Assembly: GCF_016862955.1 (NCBI RefSeq)
Contig: NZ_BONY01000043.1
Location: forward strand, 20,701-84,700
Direction: 5' to 3'
DNA from: Rhizocola hellebori
Lineage (GTDB): Bacteria > Actinomycetota > Actinomycetes > Mycobacteriales > Micromonosporaceae
Length of the DNA: 64,000 bases
Shown here: piece after piece, positions 16,598 to 25,404 of the stretch
How positions within the stretch are numbered: the first letter of the stretch is position 1
Layout: each line of letters starts with the position of its first letter
Notes under the pieces: generated by a model
Database searches by the model: none
Seen by the model: the letters and a program-made list of their open reading frames with translations, nothing else
What the model was told of the DNA's origin: nothing
Made by a program: the position numbers and the translations under genes

Positions 16598-17285
16598 GCG
16601 GCCCTACGTGCTGCTCAGCTGCAGCATGTCGATCGACGGTTACCTCGACGGGGCGACCGAGGAACGCCTGCTGCTGTCCAATGCCGACGATTTCGATCGG
16701 GTGGACGCGGTGCGGGCCGAGTGCGACGCCATCCTGGTGGGCGCGCGCACGGTGCGCCGGGACAACCCGCGGCTGCTGGTGAGGTCCCAGGAGCGACGCG
16801 AGCAGCGGGTGGCCAAGGGGATGCAACCCTCGCCGATCAAGGTGACCGTGACCGGGCGCGCGAAGCTGGATGCCCGCGCCGAATTCTTCACCGCCGGGGA
16901 CATGGAAAAGATCGTGTATTGCGCGACCGCGTCGATGCCGGATGCGTTGCAGCGCTTGGGTCGCGTCGCCACCGTGGTCGACGGCGGCCAGCCCGTGGAC
17001 CTGCGCCGGATGACCCACGACCTCTATGCGCGCGGGGTGGGCCGGTTGATGGTCGAGGGCGGGGGGAGCATGCACACCCAGTTCCTCACCGCCGACCTAG
17101 CCGACGAGCTGCACCTGGTGGTGGCGCCGTTCTTCGTCGGTGACTCGCGAGCCCGCCGGTTCGTCAGCGACGGCCGCTTCCCCTGGAACCCGCAACGCCG
17201 GGCAACACTTGCCGACGTTCGCCAGATAGGGGACGTGGTCCTGTTGCGTTATGCGCTGTCGCCCCGGTTTGGCCATGCTGACTAA
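16590..17285 (+). CDS. RibD C-terminal (dihydrofolate-reductase-fold) reductase
   Basis: The 231-residue protein has the RibD_C fold: PYVLLSCSMSIDGYLDG at the start, AILVGARTVRRDNPRLLVR (~48-66), GVGRLMVEGGGSMHTQFL (~149-166) and ELHLVVAPFFVGD. In riboflavin synthesis this domain uses NADPH to reduce the ribosyl side chain of the pyrimidine made by GTP cyclohydrolase II. The deaminase half of RibD is absent. Its position directly before a GTP cyclohydrolase II gene suggests the two act in sequence here, probably outside normal riboflavin production. Confidence 0.88.
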   Translation: MAERPYVLLSCSMSIDGYLDGATEERLLLSNADDFDRVDAVRAECDAILVGARTVRRDNPRLLVRSQERREQRVAKGMQPSPIKVTVTGRAKLDARAEFFTAGDMEKIVYCATASMPDALQRLGRVATVVDGGQPVDLRRMTHDLYARGVGRLMVEGGGSMHTQFLTADLADELHLVVAPFFVGDSRARRFVSDGRFPWNPQRRATLADVRQIGDVVLLRYALSPRFGHAD

Positions 17286-17293
17286 GGAGATCG

Positions 17294-17953
17294 ATGGACA
17301 ACGTGCTGCCTAGGGCATCGGTTCGTACGCAGGTGCTGGTGCCGCTGAGATTCCACGACGGCTACACCACCACCGCGCGCGTGATCTCCTTCAACGGGCT
17401 GGTCGACAGCCGGGAACACCTCGCCTTCGGCCTGGGCGACTGGGCGCATCGGCCGGCCGGCCCGGTCGACGTCCCACTGGTACGCCCGCACAGCGAATGC
17501 CTGACCGGAGACGTCTTCGGCAGCCAGCGCTGCGACTGCGGGCCGCAGCTGCGCGAGGCGGTGGAACGCATCGCGACCGCGGGAGGTCTGCTGCTCTACC
17601 TGCGCCAGGAGGGCCGGGGCATCGGCCTTTACCCCAAACTTGAGGCGTATGCTTTGCAGGACACCGGTTTGGACACCTATGAGGCCAACGTCGCGCTGGG
17701 CCACGACGAGGACGAGCGCGACTACACCGTCGCGGCGCAGATGTTGCAGGCGCTGGACGCGCGCAGGGTCGCCCTGCTGAGCAACAATCCGGACAAGGCC
17801 GAACAGCTGCGCCAGCTCGGTGTCGCGGTGACCGAGTGCGTGCCGACCGGTGTGCACATGTCACCGGCCAACGCCAACTATCTGGCCGCGAAGGCGCGCC
17901 GCGCCGCCCACTCGTTGCAGGTCCGCTTTGGAGGAGCCAGAGTTGTCGACTGA
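17294..17953 (+). CDS. ribA: GTP cyclohydrolase II
   Basis: The 219-residue protein carries all family hallmarks: RPHSECLTGDVFGSQRCDCG with the three zinc cysteines (~58-77), RQEGRGIGLYPKLEAYALQ (~103-121), DTYEANVALGHDEDERDY, and LLSNNPDKAEQL (~160-171). It opens GTP to a formamidopyrimidine or 2,5-diaminopyrimidine with loss of formate and pyrophosphate. It is not fused to RibB (DHBP synthase) as many housekeeping versions are, and no ribB, ribH or ribE is near, so it looks like a dedicated copy for this cluster. SD AAGGAGA sits before the ATG; the stop lies inside the next gene. Confidence 0.93.
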   Translation: MDNVLPRASVRTQVLVPLRFHDGYTTTARVISFNGLVDSREHLAFGLGDWAHRPAGPVDVPLVRPHSECLTGDVFGSQRCDCGPQLREAVERIATAGGLLLYLRQEGRGIGLYPKLEAYALQDTGLDTYEANVALGHDEDERDYTVAAQMLQALDARRVALLSNNPDKAEQLRQLGVAVTECVPTGVHMSPANANYLAAKARRAAHSLQVRFGGARVVD

Positions 17954-19553
17954 TCCGGTCAACTGGCGCGGCGTGGCCGTGCGCACGGTCACCGTGGTGG
18001 CCTGCCTGGTGGTGTTGCTCGTTCTGGTGGCACCGGGCGAGCTGGGTGTGCTGACCCCGCTGGCGTTCCTGCGCATCCCGATCGACGCGCTGCTGGCCAT
18101 CGGCTTGATGGTGGTGCTGGCGCCGCGCGCCAGGCGGATCGCGGCCTGGACCCTGGGCATCACTTTCGGCCTGCTGGCCGTCGTGAAGATAATCAGCCTC
18201 GGGTTCTCGATGGCGCTCGACCGGTCTTTCGATCCGGTCTACGACTGGCCCTTTCTTGAAGCGGGAGTGGACTTTCTCGCCCAGTCCAGCGGACGCGCCG
18301 CCGCGATCGGTGCGGTGATCGGCGCCCTGCTGCTGACCGCCGCGGTGGTGACGCTGGTGGCGCTGGCGTTTGTGCGCACCACCCGGCTGGCGGTGAGGCA
18401 TCGCCCGATGACGATCCGGGTGCTGGTGGCCGGGGCGCTGGCGTGGGTGGTCTGCCTGGTGGCGGCGGTCCAGTTGGTGCCGAACGTGCCGGTCGCCTCC
18501 CGCGACTACTTCGACCGCCTGGCCCGGGTGAACACGAGCCTGCGCGACCGGGAGGCGTTCAACGCGGCGTCGGCGGTGGACGCCTTCGCCGGCACGCCGA
18601 ACGATCAGCTGCTGACCGCGTTGCGCGGCAAGGACATGGCGCTGGTGTTCATCGAGTCCTACGGGCGGGTGGCGCTCGACGACCCGAGCATGGGCCCACA
18701 GATCCGCGCCCTGCTCGACGACGGCAGCGACCGGTTGCGCGCGGCCGGCTTCGGCTCCCGCAGCGGCTTTCTCACCTCCCCGACCGCCGGCGGTGGGAGC
18801 TGGCTTGCCCACGCCACCATGCTTTCCGGGCTGTGGGTCAACAACCAGCAGCGCTACCGCCAGCTGCTGGCCGGCGACCGGCTGACCCTGACCGCGGCGT
18901 TTCAGAAGGCAAGCTGGCGCACGGTCGCAGTGATGCCCGGAACCAACCAGCAGTGGCCGGAGGGCGGCCAGTTCTTCGGTTACGACCGCATCTACACCGC
19001 CACCGATCTGGGTTATCACGGCCCCAGGTTCAGCTTCTCCAGCATGCCCGACCAGTTCACCCTCGCCGCTTTCCAGCGTTCCGAGGAGGCGGGCACGGCG
19101 CACTCCCCGCTGATGGCGATGATCCCGCTGACCTCCAGCCACGGGCCGTGGAATCCGGTCCCGCCGCTTGTCGACTGGAACACCATCGGCGATGGCTCGG
19201 CCTTCCAGGAGGTGAAGGGGGCCGGCGCACAGGACGCCATGCTCGGCAGCGACCGGGTCAACGCCGACTACGAGCGGGCGATCGCCTATTCGCTGCAAAG
19301 CCTTGTCTCGTATGTGGAAAAGTACGGCGATGAGAACCTGGTGCTCGTGTTCCTCGGCGACCACCAGCCATCCACCGCCGTGACCGGTACGAAGGCCAGC
19401 CGCGATGTGCCGATCACCATCGTCGCCCGCGATCCGGCCGTGCTGGAAAGGGTTTCCGGTTGGGGCTGGACAGATGGGCTCAGACCCGGCCCGCAGGCCC
19501 CGGTCTGGCGCATGGACACCTTCCGCGACAGATTCCTGACCGCATTCGGTTAA
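17943..19553 (+). CDS. LTA-synthase/sulfatase-like membrane transferase
   Basis: About 536 residues with four to five N-terminal membrane segments (~1-170), then an extracellular alkaline-phosphatase-fold domain. Visible sites: metal-binding ALVFIESYG (~235), nucleophile region SPTAGGGSWLAHATMLSG (~278-295) where a Thr is expected, late GDHQPS (~475). This family (LtaS, EptA, OpgB-like) transfers phosphoglycerol or phosphoethanolamine on the outer face of the membrane, or hydrolyses sulfate esters. I use the TTG at 17943, ten bases after a GGAGGA; an in-frame start at 17850 adds residues that look out of frame. It overlaps ribA by 11 bases and ends the operon. Confidence 0.85.
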   Translation: MSTDPVNWRGVAVRTVTVVACLVVLLVLVAPGELGVLTPLAFLRIPIDALLAIGLMVVLAPRARRIAAWTLGITFGLLAVVKIISLGFSMALDRSFDPVYDWPFLEAGVDFLAQSSGRAAAIGAVIGALLLTAAVVTLVALAFVRTTRLAVRHRPMTIRVLVAGALAWVVCLVAAVQLVPNVPVASRDYFDRLARVNTSLRDREAFNAASAVDAFAGTPNDQLLTALRGKDMALVFIESYGRVALDDPSMGPQIRALLDDGSDRLRAAGFGSRSGFLTSPTAGGGSWLAHATMLSGLWVNNQQRYRQLLAGDRLTLTAAFQKASWRTVAVMPGTNQQWPEGGQFFGYDRIYTATDLGYHGPRFSFSSMPDQFTLAAFQRSEEAGTAHSPLMAMIPLTSSHGPWNPVPPLVDWNTIGDGSAFQEVKGAGAQDAMLGSDRVNADYERAIAYSLQSLVSYVEKYGDENLVLVFLGDHQPSTAVTGTKASRDVPITIVARDPAVLERVSGWGWTDGLRPGPQAPVWRMDTFRDRFLTAFG

Positions 19554-19557
19554 GGGC

Positions 19558-19593
19558 CGGGCGCGGCGGCCTGGGCTCGATCCGCCGCACCCG
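19558..19593. terminator. Hairpin between convergent genes
   Basis: A 12-base stem (CGGGCGCGGCGG pairing with CCGCCGCACCCG, one mismatch) closes a 12-base loop right after the sulfatase-like gene stop and before the convergent secreted-protein gene. There is no U-tract, as is common in actinomycetes. It probably ends transcription from both sides. Confidence 0.55.
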
Positions 19594-19601
19594 GGTGGTG
19601 C

Positions 19602-20225
19602 CTAACCGCCGTAAACCGTGGCGATGTCTTGGTAGGCCTGCCCGAACCGGGCCATGGCCGCCTCGATGTTGGGCTCGGGATGCGGGTCGCCCATGGCGAG
19701 CTGCATCAAAGACAGGCCCGCGACGAGGTCCTCCCCGGTGGCTTTGAGCGCCGGGTTGTTGGTGGTGTCGTCGTGGAACTTGCCGTTCTTCAGGTCGGCC
19801 CAGCCGACGTTTTCCAGCCTGGCCTCAGCTCCGTCGAGCCGGGCCGCCGAGGCGAGGAAAACGTCGGTGGCCTTCGCGATGAGCTCCTTGGCCTTGCCCG
19901 GATCACCGGCCAGCTCCGCCTCTCCGAGCAGCTGCAAGCCTTCCCCGAGCTCGGCGATGAAGTCGAAGCGGAACTTCGGGTCCAGCTCGTTGTCGATGAT
20001 GAGCGCGGCCGGACAGGACAGGCAGGTCGGTGGCCATGGCGGCTTGGGCGCCAGGTCGGGTACCACGACAGTGAAACAGTCGAATACCCGATGGCCTCCG
20101 AACGTGCCCACCTCGAAGCACACCCGTATCTCTTGCCCCCCGGCGCTTGCGGGGTTCGCCGGGACGAGAAACGCGGTGCTGATGGCAAGCGCCATCGTGA
20201 GCAGGAGTCGCTTGGCGATCTCCAT
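19602..20225 (-). CDS. Secreted protein of unknown function
   Basis: The 207-residue protein has a signal peptide (LLLTMALAISTAFLVPANPASA, ~7-28). The mature part has four cysteines in its first half (CFEVGTFGGHRVFDCF, and CLSCP near ~72), suggesting two disulfides outside the cell. An alanine-rich helical part follows (~85-205, with AKELIAKATDVFLASAARLDGAEARLENVGWADL). I do not recognise the family. It is the gene upstream of the convergent hairpin, and 97 bases separate its start from the next minus-strand gene. Confidence 0.7.
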   Translation of the reverse strand: MEIAKRLLLTMALAISTAFLVPANPASAGGQEIRVCFEVGTFGGHRVFDCFTVVVPDLAPKPPWPPTCLSCPAALIIDNELDPKFRFDFIAELGEGLQLLGEAELAGDPGKAKELIAKATDVFLASAARLDGAEARLENVGWADLKNGKFHDDTTNNPALKATGEDLVAGLSLMQLAMGDPHPEPNIEAAMARFGQAYQDIATVYGG

Positions 20226-20321
20226 TGATGCCTCCCAACTATATGGGTCAATGCGATTGCGCGCACAGTAATCACGGGGACCGATGCGGTCTCGACATTG
20301 ACCCGTTCCCGACAGCCGTCG

Positions 20322-23300
20322 CTATTGGCGGGTCAGGGTGAACCAGTTGAGCTGCCAGTTTCCGCCTCCGGCGGGCGGGCTGAGCCGGATCGTGTGATGC
20401 CCGGCGGCCAGCGTGAAGCTCTGTGCGGTCACGGTTTGCCAGACACCGGCGGTGTTCACCGCCGTCGTCTGGCTGACAGCACCGACCGTGGCCGTGATGG
20501 CCGGGTTCGGGTGGGCGGCGACGTCGTCGCCGTTGACGCGATAGGCCAGCCGGTAGGTGCCGGCTGTCGGGACATAGACGCGATACTCGACTGAACCCTC
20601 CTGATGCCCGGATCCTGAATCGTCGGCCAAGGTGAAACCCTCACCGGCGATGCCGTCGCTGGCGCAGGCGTCCAAGCATTGCGCCATAAAAGCCGTGGCG
20701 TCTATGGGTACGGTCCCGTCCGGCCGTTGCGCGCGGCGTTCGCCGGTCGTGGTGGCCGTGTGTTCGGCTTGGACGGTCGTGACGCCATTGACGTTGGCGG
20801 CCAGCGTCACCGGGTCCGGAGTGAAGAGCCGGTCGATGTCGACCGACGCGATCCAGTGGTCGAGCACCCCGGTCTGTCCCGGGCGCGGCCACTGGTGGAA
20901 GGTGACCCACATCCGGCCGGTGCGGTCGAAAACCGGTGGCCGCTGTTCGGTCGGCTGCCCCAGCCGCGGCAACAGGTTGCGGCCGGTGTCGAGCAGGTTG
21001 CCGAACGAGAAGGTCTTCGCGTCTCCGGTCCCGGTGTGGCGTACCGAGAAAATATTGCCGGTGGTCCAAGTGTCAACCGCCACAATGGTTTTGCTCACCG
21101 GATCCTCGACCAGCTGCGGGAAGCTGGGGAAGTAGCCACCGCCGCCGAAGCCGGCGCTCTGCAGGATGTCGTAGTCCGGGGCGCAGGTTTGGCCCCACAC
21201 GGTGCGTCCGAGCGCGGTGGTGGTGTAGGTGTGTGGCTGGGTGTTCCACCGGTTGAGGTCGAACGGGCACAGCGGCCCACCCAATTTGCGAGTCCCGTTG
21301 GACTTCGCGTAGACGGCAAGCCCGTTGCTGATCGCCCACATGTTGCCCTGGTGGTCGTAGATTCCGCCGTGGGTGCCGCGGAAGGCGGTGCCGGCCGGGG
21401 TGAGCCCGGCCAGGAAGGGCGCCGAGACCGGGGTGATGGCCCCGTTCCGCGAGTCGTAGCTGAATTCCTGGGTCACACTCGGATCGAGCCCGGGCGGGAT
21501 GGTCGCCGGGTTGCCGTCGTCGTCGGCGTGCCAGATGTCGGCCACCACGTTGAAGCGCTCGTCGCCGATGACGCCGCTCGGGTCGGCCTCCACCGACTTG
21601 AGGGCGATACCGAGGTTGCCCGGGCGCGCCGGGTTCGGCGGCTCGATGTCGCGCACCTCCGGATAGGCATAGTAGCCAACAACTCTGGCGTCATACTGCC
21701 CCGCGGCGTCCGGGCCGAGGACACGGATTGCCATCAGCCCGCCGCTGCTGCGCACGCCGTCACCGGCGTAGAGCGCGACGATGATGTCTCGGGAGCGGGG
21801 AAACATCGCCATTTCGTTCAGGCCGCCGCACAGGCTGGTGCCGTTGGGCAGGCCCGCGTAAGGAGTGCAGGCGCGTTCGTCCACATCGGAGTCAGGGTTG
21901 GAGTTGGCCAGCTGCGCCGCGGTCCATTGCCGGGAGACCTGCCAGGTGCCGTTGACGTTGCTGATGATGCCGAAGCTGGGCCACACACCCTCGGCCGGGA
22001 TCCGTTTGCGTTCAAGGTAGGACTGCCACGGCACGCCGAACAGGTTGGTGAAGGCGACCGCGTTGCCATCGCCGACGACCTGGACGTCCCACGAGTCCGC
22101 GCCGCCGTGGAAGGTTTGCCCGCCTTCGGAGATCGGGGTGACGCTGTCGAAGCCCAGCGCGGTCTTGGCCCGCACATTGGTCCACCGGCTCGTCTTCGGG
22201 TCGTAGATTCCGGCGGCCACATAGTCGTCGGCGACCGTCGTGTCGCGCCCGCCCTGGACGGCTACCACGCCCTGCGCGGTGACAGCGCTGAAGATGCCGA
22301 TGTGCCCGGCGGGCCAGCCCCATCCGGGCACAGCCCGGGTGGCGAGCCGATGCCCGGAGGGGCTCAGCCCGCCGGGCAGGTCCGTCCCGAAGGAACCGGC
22401 CCGGCCGTGAATGGTCACCACTTCCGACTCGTAAAGGGCGGGAAGGGTTCCGGTCGCGTCGAGCCGCAACGTGACCTGGGTGCGCAACGCTCCGGCACCA
22501 CCCCACCACAGGTGGGCCACCGCGAAGACGGGCTGGGCCGCGCTGCCGGTCGGATCGGCCGTGGCCAGCGACAGCCCGCCGAATCCGGGCAGGTCGGGGA
22601 AACCGAGATAGGGCTTGGCATTGGCGCCCGGCTCAGGCGAGGAACGGGTCGACGAGCCCCAGGCCGGGCGGTAGCGGTGGGCCGGGTTGAACGCGTTGAC
22701 CAGCGCACAGGACCCGCCGGTGGTGGGGGATGCGGTGCCGCACAGCGCCCACCCGGTGGCGTAGTCGGCCGAGTCGCGGGTGTTGGCCCCGAAGAACAGC
22801 CACAGGTTGCCGTCGGCCGCGCGCAGCATGGTGGGGCTGTCGATCAGGTGACGGCGTCCGCCCGGGCAGGAGGCGGCGACGATGTCGTCGAAGCCCATCA
22901 CCGGGTCGTCCGCGGCGAGCAGCTGCCGCTGTGGGCCGGTCAGCTGACCGGCCACCGGATCGAAGCGCTGCACCGAAATCCGGGTCACGCAGCCGCCCAC
23001 GTTCTGCCGCCACACCACGTGCCACGCGGCGGAGGCGCGGTCGTAGAAGAATTCCGGCTCGCCCACGGAACTTCCGTCCGCCGGGCAGACCAGCGGCTGC
23101 TGGCCGTGGAACCAGCCCGGCCCGGTGGGGCGGTTGGAAGCGGCGTAGCCGAGGCAGGTCTGGGTGACGCCGGTCTTGCGGGCCGCGTACACCATCCACC
23201 ACACCCCACCCGCGAACGCCGCCGACGGGGTGCGCACCGAACCGGCCGCAGGATCGGCCCAGGGCGCGGGCCCGTCGGGCATGGCGTCCCCGGACAGGCA

Positions 23301-23573
23301 GCCGCCCAGCTGATCCGGGGTGGCCCCGACCCGATAGGGGAGGTGGGCGAAACCCTTGACCCACACCGAATCGGCGGGGGTGCACGCCACCGCGCCCGGT
23401 GAGCTGAGCGACTCGCCCGAGGCCAGGCTCACCCAGCGGTCCCCGTCGCGTAGGAGCACGGCGTCCGCGGCTCGCAGCCCACCCTGTGCCCCCGCCTGCG
23501 CGGCGGGAGCGATGGTCACGGCGGCCAGCGTGGCCGCACTCACCAGCGCGGCTGCCCAGCGAAGCATAGTCAT
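20322..23573 (-). CDS. Large secreted protein with C-terminal CBM6/35-like domain
   Basis: The 1083-residue precursor has a signal peptide (LVSAATLAAVTIAPAAQA, ~10-27). The body (~30-900) has many short repeated strand-turn patterns and Asp/Trp-rich loops suggestive of a beta-propeller or GH43-like scaffold, but I cannot name a family. At the C-terminus (~925-1083) a jelly-roll of the CBM6/CBM35 type is likely: VQAEHTATT, FTLADDSGSGHQEGSVEYRVYVPTAGTYRLAYRVNG, HTIRLSPPAGGGNWQLNWFTL. This suggests binding or attack on a polysaccharide outside the cell. The antisense strand holds a 907-codon open frame, which is a GC-composition artefact. Confidence 0.75.
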   Translation of the reverse strand: MTMLRWAAALVSAATLAAVTIAPAAQAGAQGGLRAADAVLLRDGDRWVSLASGESLSSPGAVACTPADSVWVKGFAHLPYRVGATPDQLGGCLSGDAMPDGPAPWADPAAGSVRTPSAAFAGGVWWMVYAARKTGVTQTCLGYAASNRPTGPGWFHGQQPLVCPADGSSVGEPEFFYDRASAAWHVVWRQNVGGCVTRISVQRFDPVAGQLTGPQRQLLAADDPVMGFDDIVAASCPGGRRHLIDSPTMLRAADGNLWLFFGANTRDSADYATGWALCGTASPTTGGSCALVNAFNPAHRYRPAWGSSTRSSPEPGANAKPYLGFPDLPGFGGLSLATADPTGSAAQPVFAVAHLWWGGAGALRTQVTLRLDATGTLPALYESEVVTIHGRAGSFGTDLPGGLSPSGHRLATRAVPGWGWPAGHIGIFSAVTAQGVVAVQGGRDTTVADDYVAAGIYDPKTSRWTNVRAKTALGFDSVTPISEGGQTFHGGADSWDVQVVGDGNAVAFTNLFGVPWQSYLERKRIPAEGVWPSFGIISNVNGTWQVSRQWTAAQLANSNPDSDVDERACTPYAGLPNGTSLCGGLNEMAMFPRSRDIIVALYAGDGVRSSGGLMAIRVLGPDAAGQYDARVVGYYAYPEVRDIEPPNPARPGNLGIALKSVEADPSGVIGDERFNVVADIWHADDDGNPATIPPGLDPSVTQEFSYDSRNGAITPVSAPFLAGLTPAGTAFRGTHGGIYDHQGNMWAISNGLAVYAKSNGTRKLGGPLCPFDLNRWNTQPHTYTTTALGRTVWGQTCAPDYDILQSAGFGGGGYFPSFPQLVEDPVSKTIVAVDTWTTGNIFSVRHTGTGDAKTFSFGNLLDTGRNLLPRLGQPTEQRPPVFDRTGRMWVTFHQWPRPGQTGVLDHWIASVDIDRLFTPDPVTLAANVNGVTTVQAEHTATTTGERRAQRPDGTVPIDATAFMAQCLDACASDGIAGEGFTLADDSGSGHQEGSVEYRVYVPTAGTYRLAYRVNGDDVAAHPNPAITATVGAVSQTTAVNTAGVWQTVTAQSFTLAAGHHTIRLSPPAGGGNWQLNWFTLTRQ

Positions 23574-23646
23574 GGGCCGATGCTAGGAGCGGCGGCGATC
23601 GGGTCCGCCGGTCCGCCGTGAAAATTTACACAAGCTGAAGGTGAGC

Positions 23647-24186
23647 CTAGGCGCCCAGCGACTTGACCAGCAGCTCGAACTCCAGGTCGTCGCGCAGCGG
23701 AATGCCGAAACGCTCGTCCCCATAAGGAAATGGGGTCCGCTTGCCGGTCGGGGTGTAACCGCGGCGCACGTACCAGGCGATCAGGTCCTGCCGCGCGGTG
23801 ATCACCGTCATGTGCATCTCGTCGGCGCCCCAGTGGGTGGCCGCGATGCGCTCGGCCTCGGCCAGCAGGGCCTTGCCCACGCCGTGCCGCTGGCGGCCCG
23901 GATCGACGGCGAACATCCCGAAATAGGCGTAGTAGCCCTGATTCTGCAGGTGGCAGCAGGCGGTCATGTCGGCGGCGGTGAGCAGGATCAGGCTTTGCGG
24001 GTCGGCGAGGATGTCGGTGACCGCGGCGAGGTCGGTGCGCTGGCCGTCGAGGATGTCCGCCTCGGTCGTCCAGCCCGCTTTGCTGACCTCGCCACGGTAG
24101 GCCGATTGCACCAGGGCCACAATGGCTTCGGCGTCGTCTGCGGTGGCGGTCCGGAAGGCTGGGTCCATCCGGCAATTATCGCTCAC
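23647..24186 (-). CDS. GNAT-family N-acetyltransferase
   Basis: The 179-residue GNAT protein has an N-terminal FRTATADDAEAIVALV strand-helix, the acetyl-CoA binding segment MFAVDPGRQRHGVGKALLAEAER (~91-113; Q/RxxGxG/A pattern) and a C-terminal YVRRGYTPTGKRTPFPYGD. It would acetylate a small molecule or protein amine; the substrate is unknown. Start at 24186 (MSDNC) or the in-frame ATG at the seventh codon (MDPAFR). It is 73 bases from the large secreted protein gene and 19 bases downstream of the methyltransferase gene. Confidence 0.85.
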   Translation of the reverse strand: MSDNCRMDPAFRTATADDAEAIVALVQSAYRGEVSKAGWTTEADILDGQRTDLAAVTDILADPQSLILLTAADMTACCHLQNQGYYAYFGMFAVDPGRQRHGVGKALLAEAERIAATHWGADEMHMTVITARQDLIAWYVRRGYTPTGKRTPFPYGDERFGIPLRDDLEFELLVKSLGA

Positions 24187-24205
24187 CGGCGATGGACTCC
24201 CCTCG

Positions 24206-25273
24206 CTAGGGGCGTGCCTCGAACACTAGGTTGAAAGGGGTTTCGGCGACCCGCTTGAAGCTGCTGAAACCCGCGCCGGTGACCACCTCGCGGAGCCTGG
24301 CTTCGCCGGCCTGTGCGCCCAGCGCGGCACCGTGTTCCTGGGAGAGGGAGTTCGGCGTGCACAGCAACGTCGACGCTCCGTAGTAGACCGCGCCCACCGG
24401 GTTCAGGTTGTCGGTCACTCTGTCGCCGGCGAACGGTTCCACGATCAGCAGGGTTCCGCCGGGCGCGAGGTTTTCGCGCAGGTGGGCGCAGGCGCCTGCC
24501 GGGTCGCCCATGTCGTGCAGGCAGTCGAACAGGCAGATCAGGTCGAAGGTGCCCGCCAGGTCTTTGGCCCGGCCGGTGTCGAAACGGGTGCGTGCGCCGA
24601 CGCCGGCTTCGGCCGCGCGCTGTTGGGCCGCTTCGATCGAGCCGGAGTGGTAGTCGGTACCCACAAAAGTCGACTGGGGAAATGCCTGCGCCATCAGGAC
24701 GGTGGAGGCGCCGTGGCCACAGCCGACATCGGCGACCCGGCCGCCCTTGCGCAGCTTGGCCTCGACCCCGTCCAGGGCGGGAATCCACGTGCTGATCAGG
24801 TGGGCGGCGTAGCCCGGCCGGAAGAAGCGTTCGCACCCGCTGAACAGGTCGGGGTGATGCTCGTGCCAGCCGACGCCGTTGCCGGTGCGGAAGGCGGTGA
24901 CCAGCCGGTCGGTGGAACGGACGGCGGCCAGCATGAGCTCGAAGCCGCCCACCACGCAGGCCGGGCTGGACTCGTCGGTCAGCGCGATGGCGTGCTCGGC
25001 CGGCAGCGAAAAGCGATCCTCGCCGTCCACCTCGACATAGCCGGCCGCGGCCTGGGCGCAAAGCCATTCGCGCACATAGCGTTCGGCCGTCCCGGTGCGA
25101 TCGGCCAGCTGTGCCGAGGTGAGCGGCCCGGCCCCCGCCATGGCCCGGTAGAGACCAAGCTTGTCGCCGATGACCACCATCGAGCCGGTCAGCAGCGCGC
25201 CGAAGTCGCCGACCGCCTTGAAAACGAAGTCCATGAGCCGCTGCTGGTCTATGGGTGTCGCGGTTGTAGTCAC
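24206..25273 (-). CDS. Class I SAM-dependent methyltransferase with N-terminal winged helix
   Basis: The 355-residue protein has an N-terminal winged-helix dimerization part (~30-105: GLYRAMAGAGPLTSAQLADRTG, YVREWLCAQAAAGYVEV) and a Rossmann methyltransferase domain with motif I VADVGCGHGAS (~179-189), FVGTDYHSGSIEAAQQRA, and DLICLFDCLHDMGDP as the acidic and post-I motifs. Proteins of this build are widespread in actinomycetes and often labelled small-molecule O-methyltransferases; the substrate cannot be inferred. It faces away from the SARP-like gene across 131 bases that should hold both promoters. Confidence 0.88.
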   Translation of the reverse strand: MTTTATPIDQQRLMDFVFKAVGDFGALLTGSMVVIGDKLGLYRAMAGAGPLTSAQLADRTGTAERYVREWLCAQAAAGYVEVDGEDRFSLPAEHAIALTDESSPACVVGGFELMLAAVRSTDRLVTAFRTGNGVGWHEHHPDLFSGCERFFRPGYAAHLISTWIPALDGVEAKLRKGGRVADVGCGHGASTVLMAQAFPQSTFVGTDYHSGSIEAAQQRAAEAGVGARTRFDTGRAKDLAGTFDLICLFDCLHDMGDPAGACAHLRENLAPGGTLLIVEPFAGDRVTDNLNPVGAVYYGASTLLCTPNSLSQEHGAALGAQAGEARLREVVTGAGFSSFKRVAETPFNLVFEARP

Positions 25274-25404
25274 CGCTGCCTCCTAAGTGGACGTGGGCGC
25301 CGTCAACCGGCGTCTTTGATGGCGGGACGCTATCGACCAGGCTGTCCGCCATCTGTCCGTTTGATGTCCCCCTGCCATCCGCGGGCGGTGGCACAATCGC
25401 AGGC

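Noticed and set aside
17294..17953. Assignment of 16590-17953 as the housekeeping riboflavin operon
   Set aside because: ribB, ribE and ribH are absent and the genes are embedded between glycosyltransferase, flippase-like and LTA-synthase-like genes.
17391..19364. 657-codon open frame on the minus strand
   Set aside because: Antisense to ribA and the LTA-synthase-like gene; Arg/His/Gln-rich with no domain.
20679..23402. 907-codon open frame on the plus strand
   Set aside because: It is antisense to the 1083-residue secreted protein, rich in Gly/Arg/His with no domain, and follows the GC-rich third-position pattern of the opposite strand.
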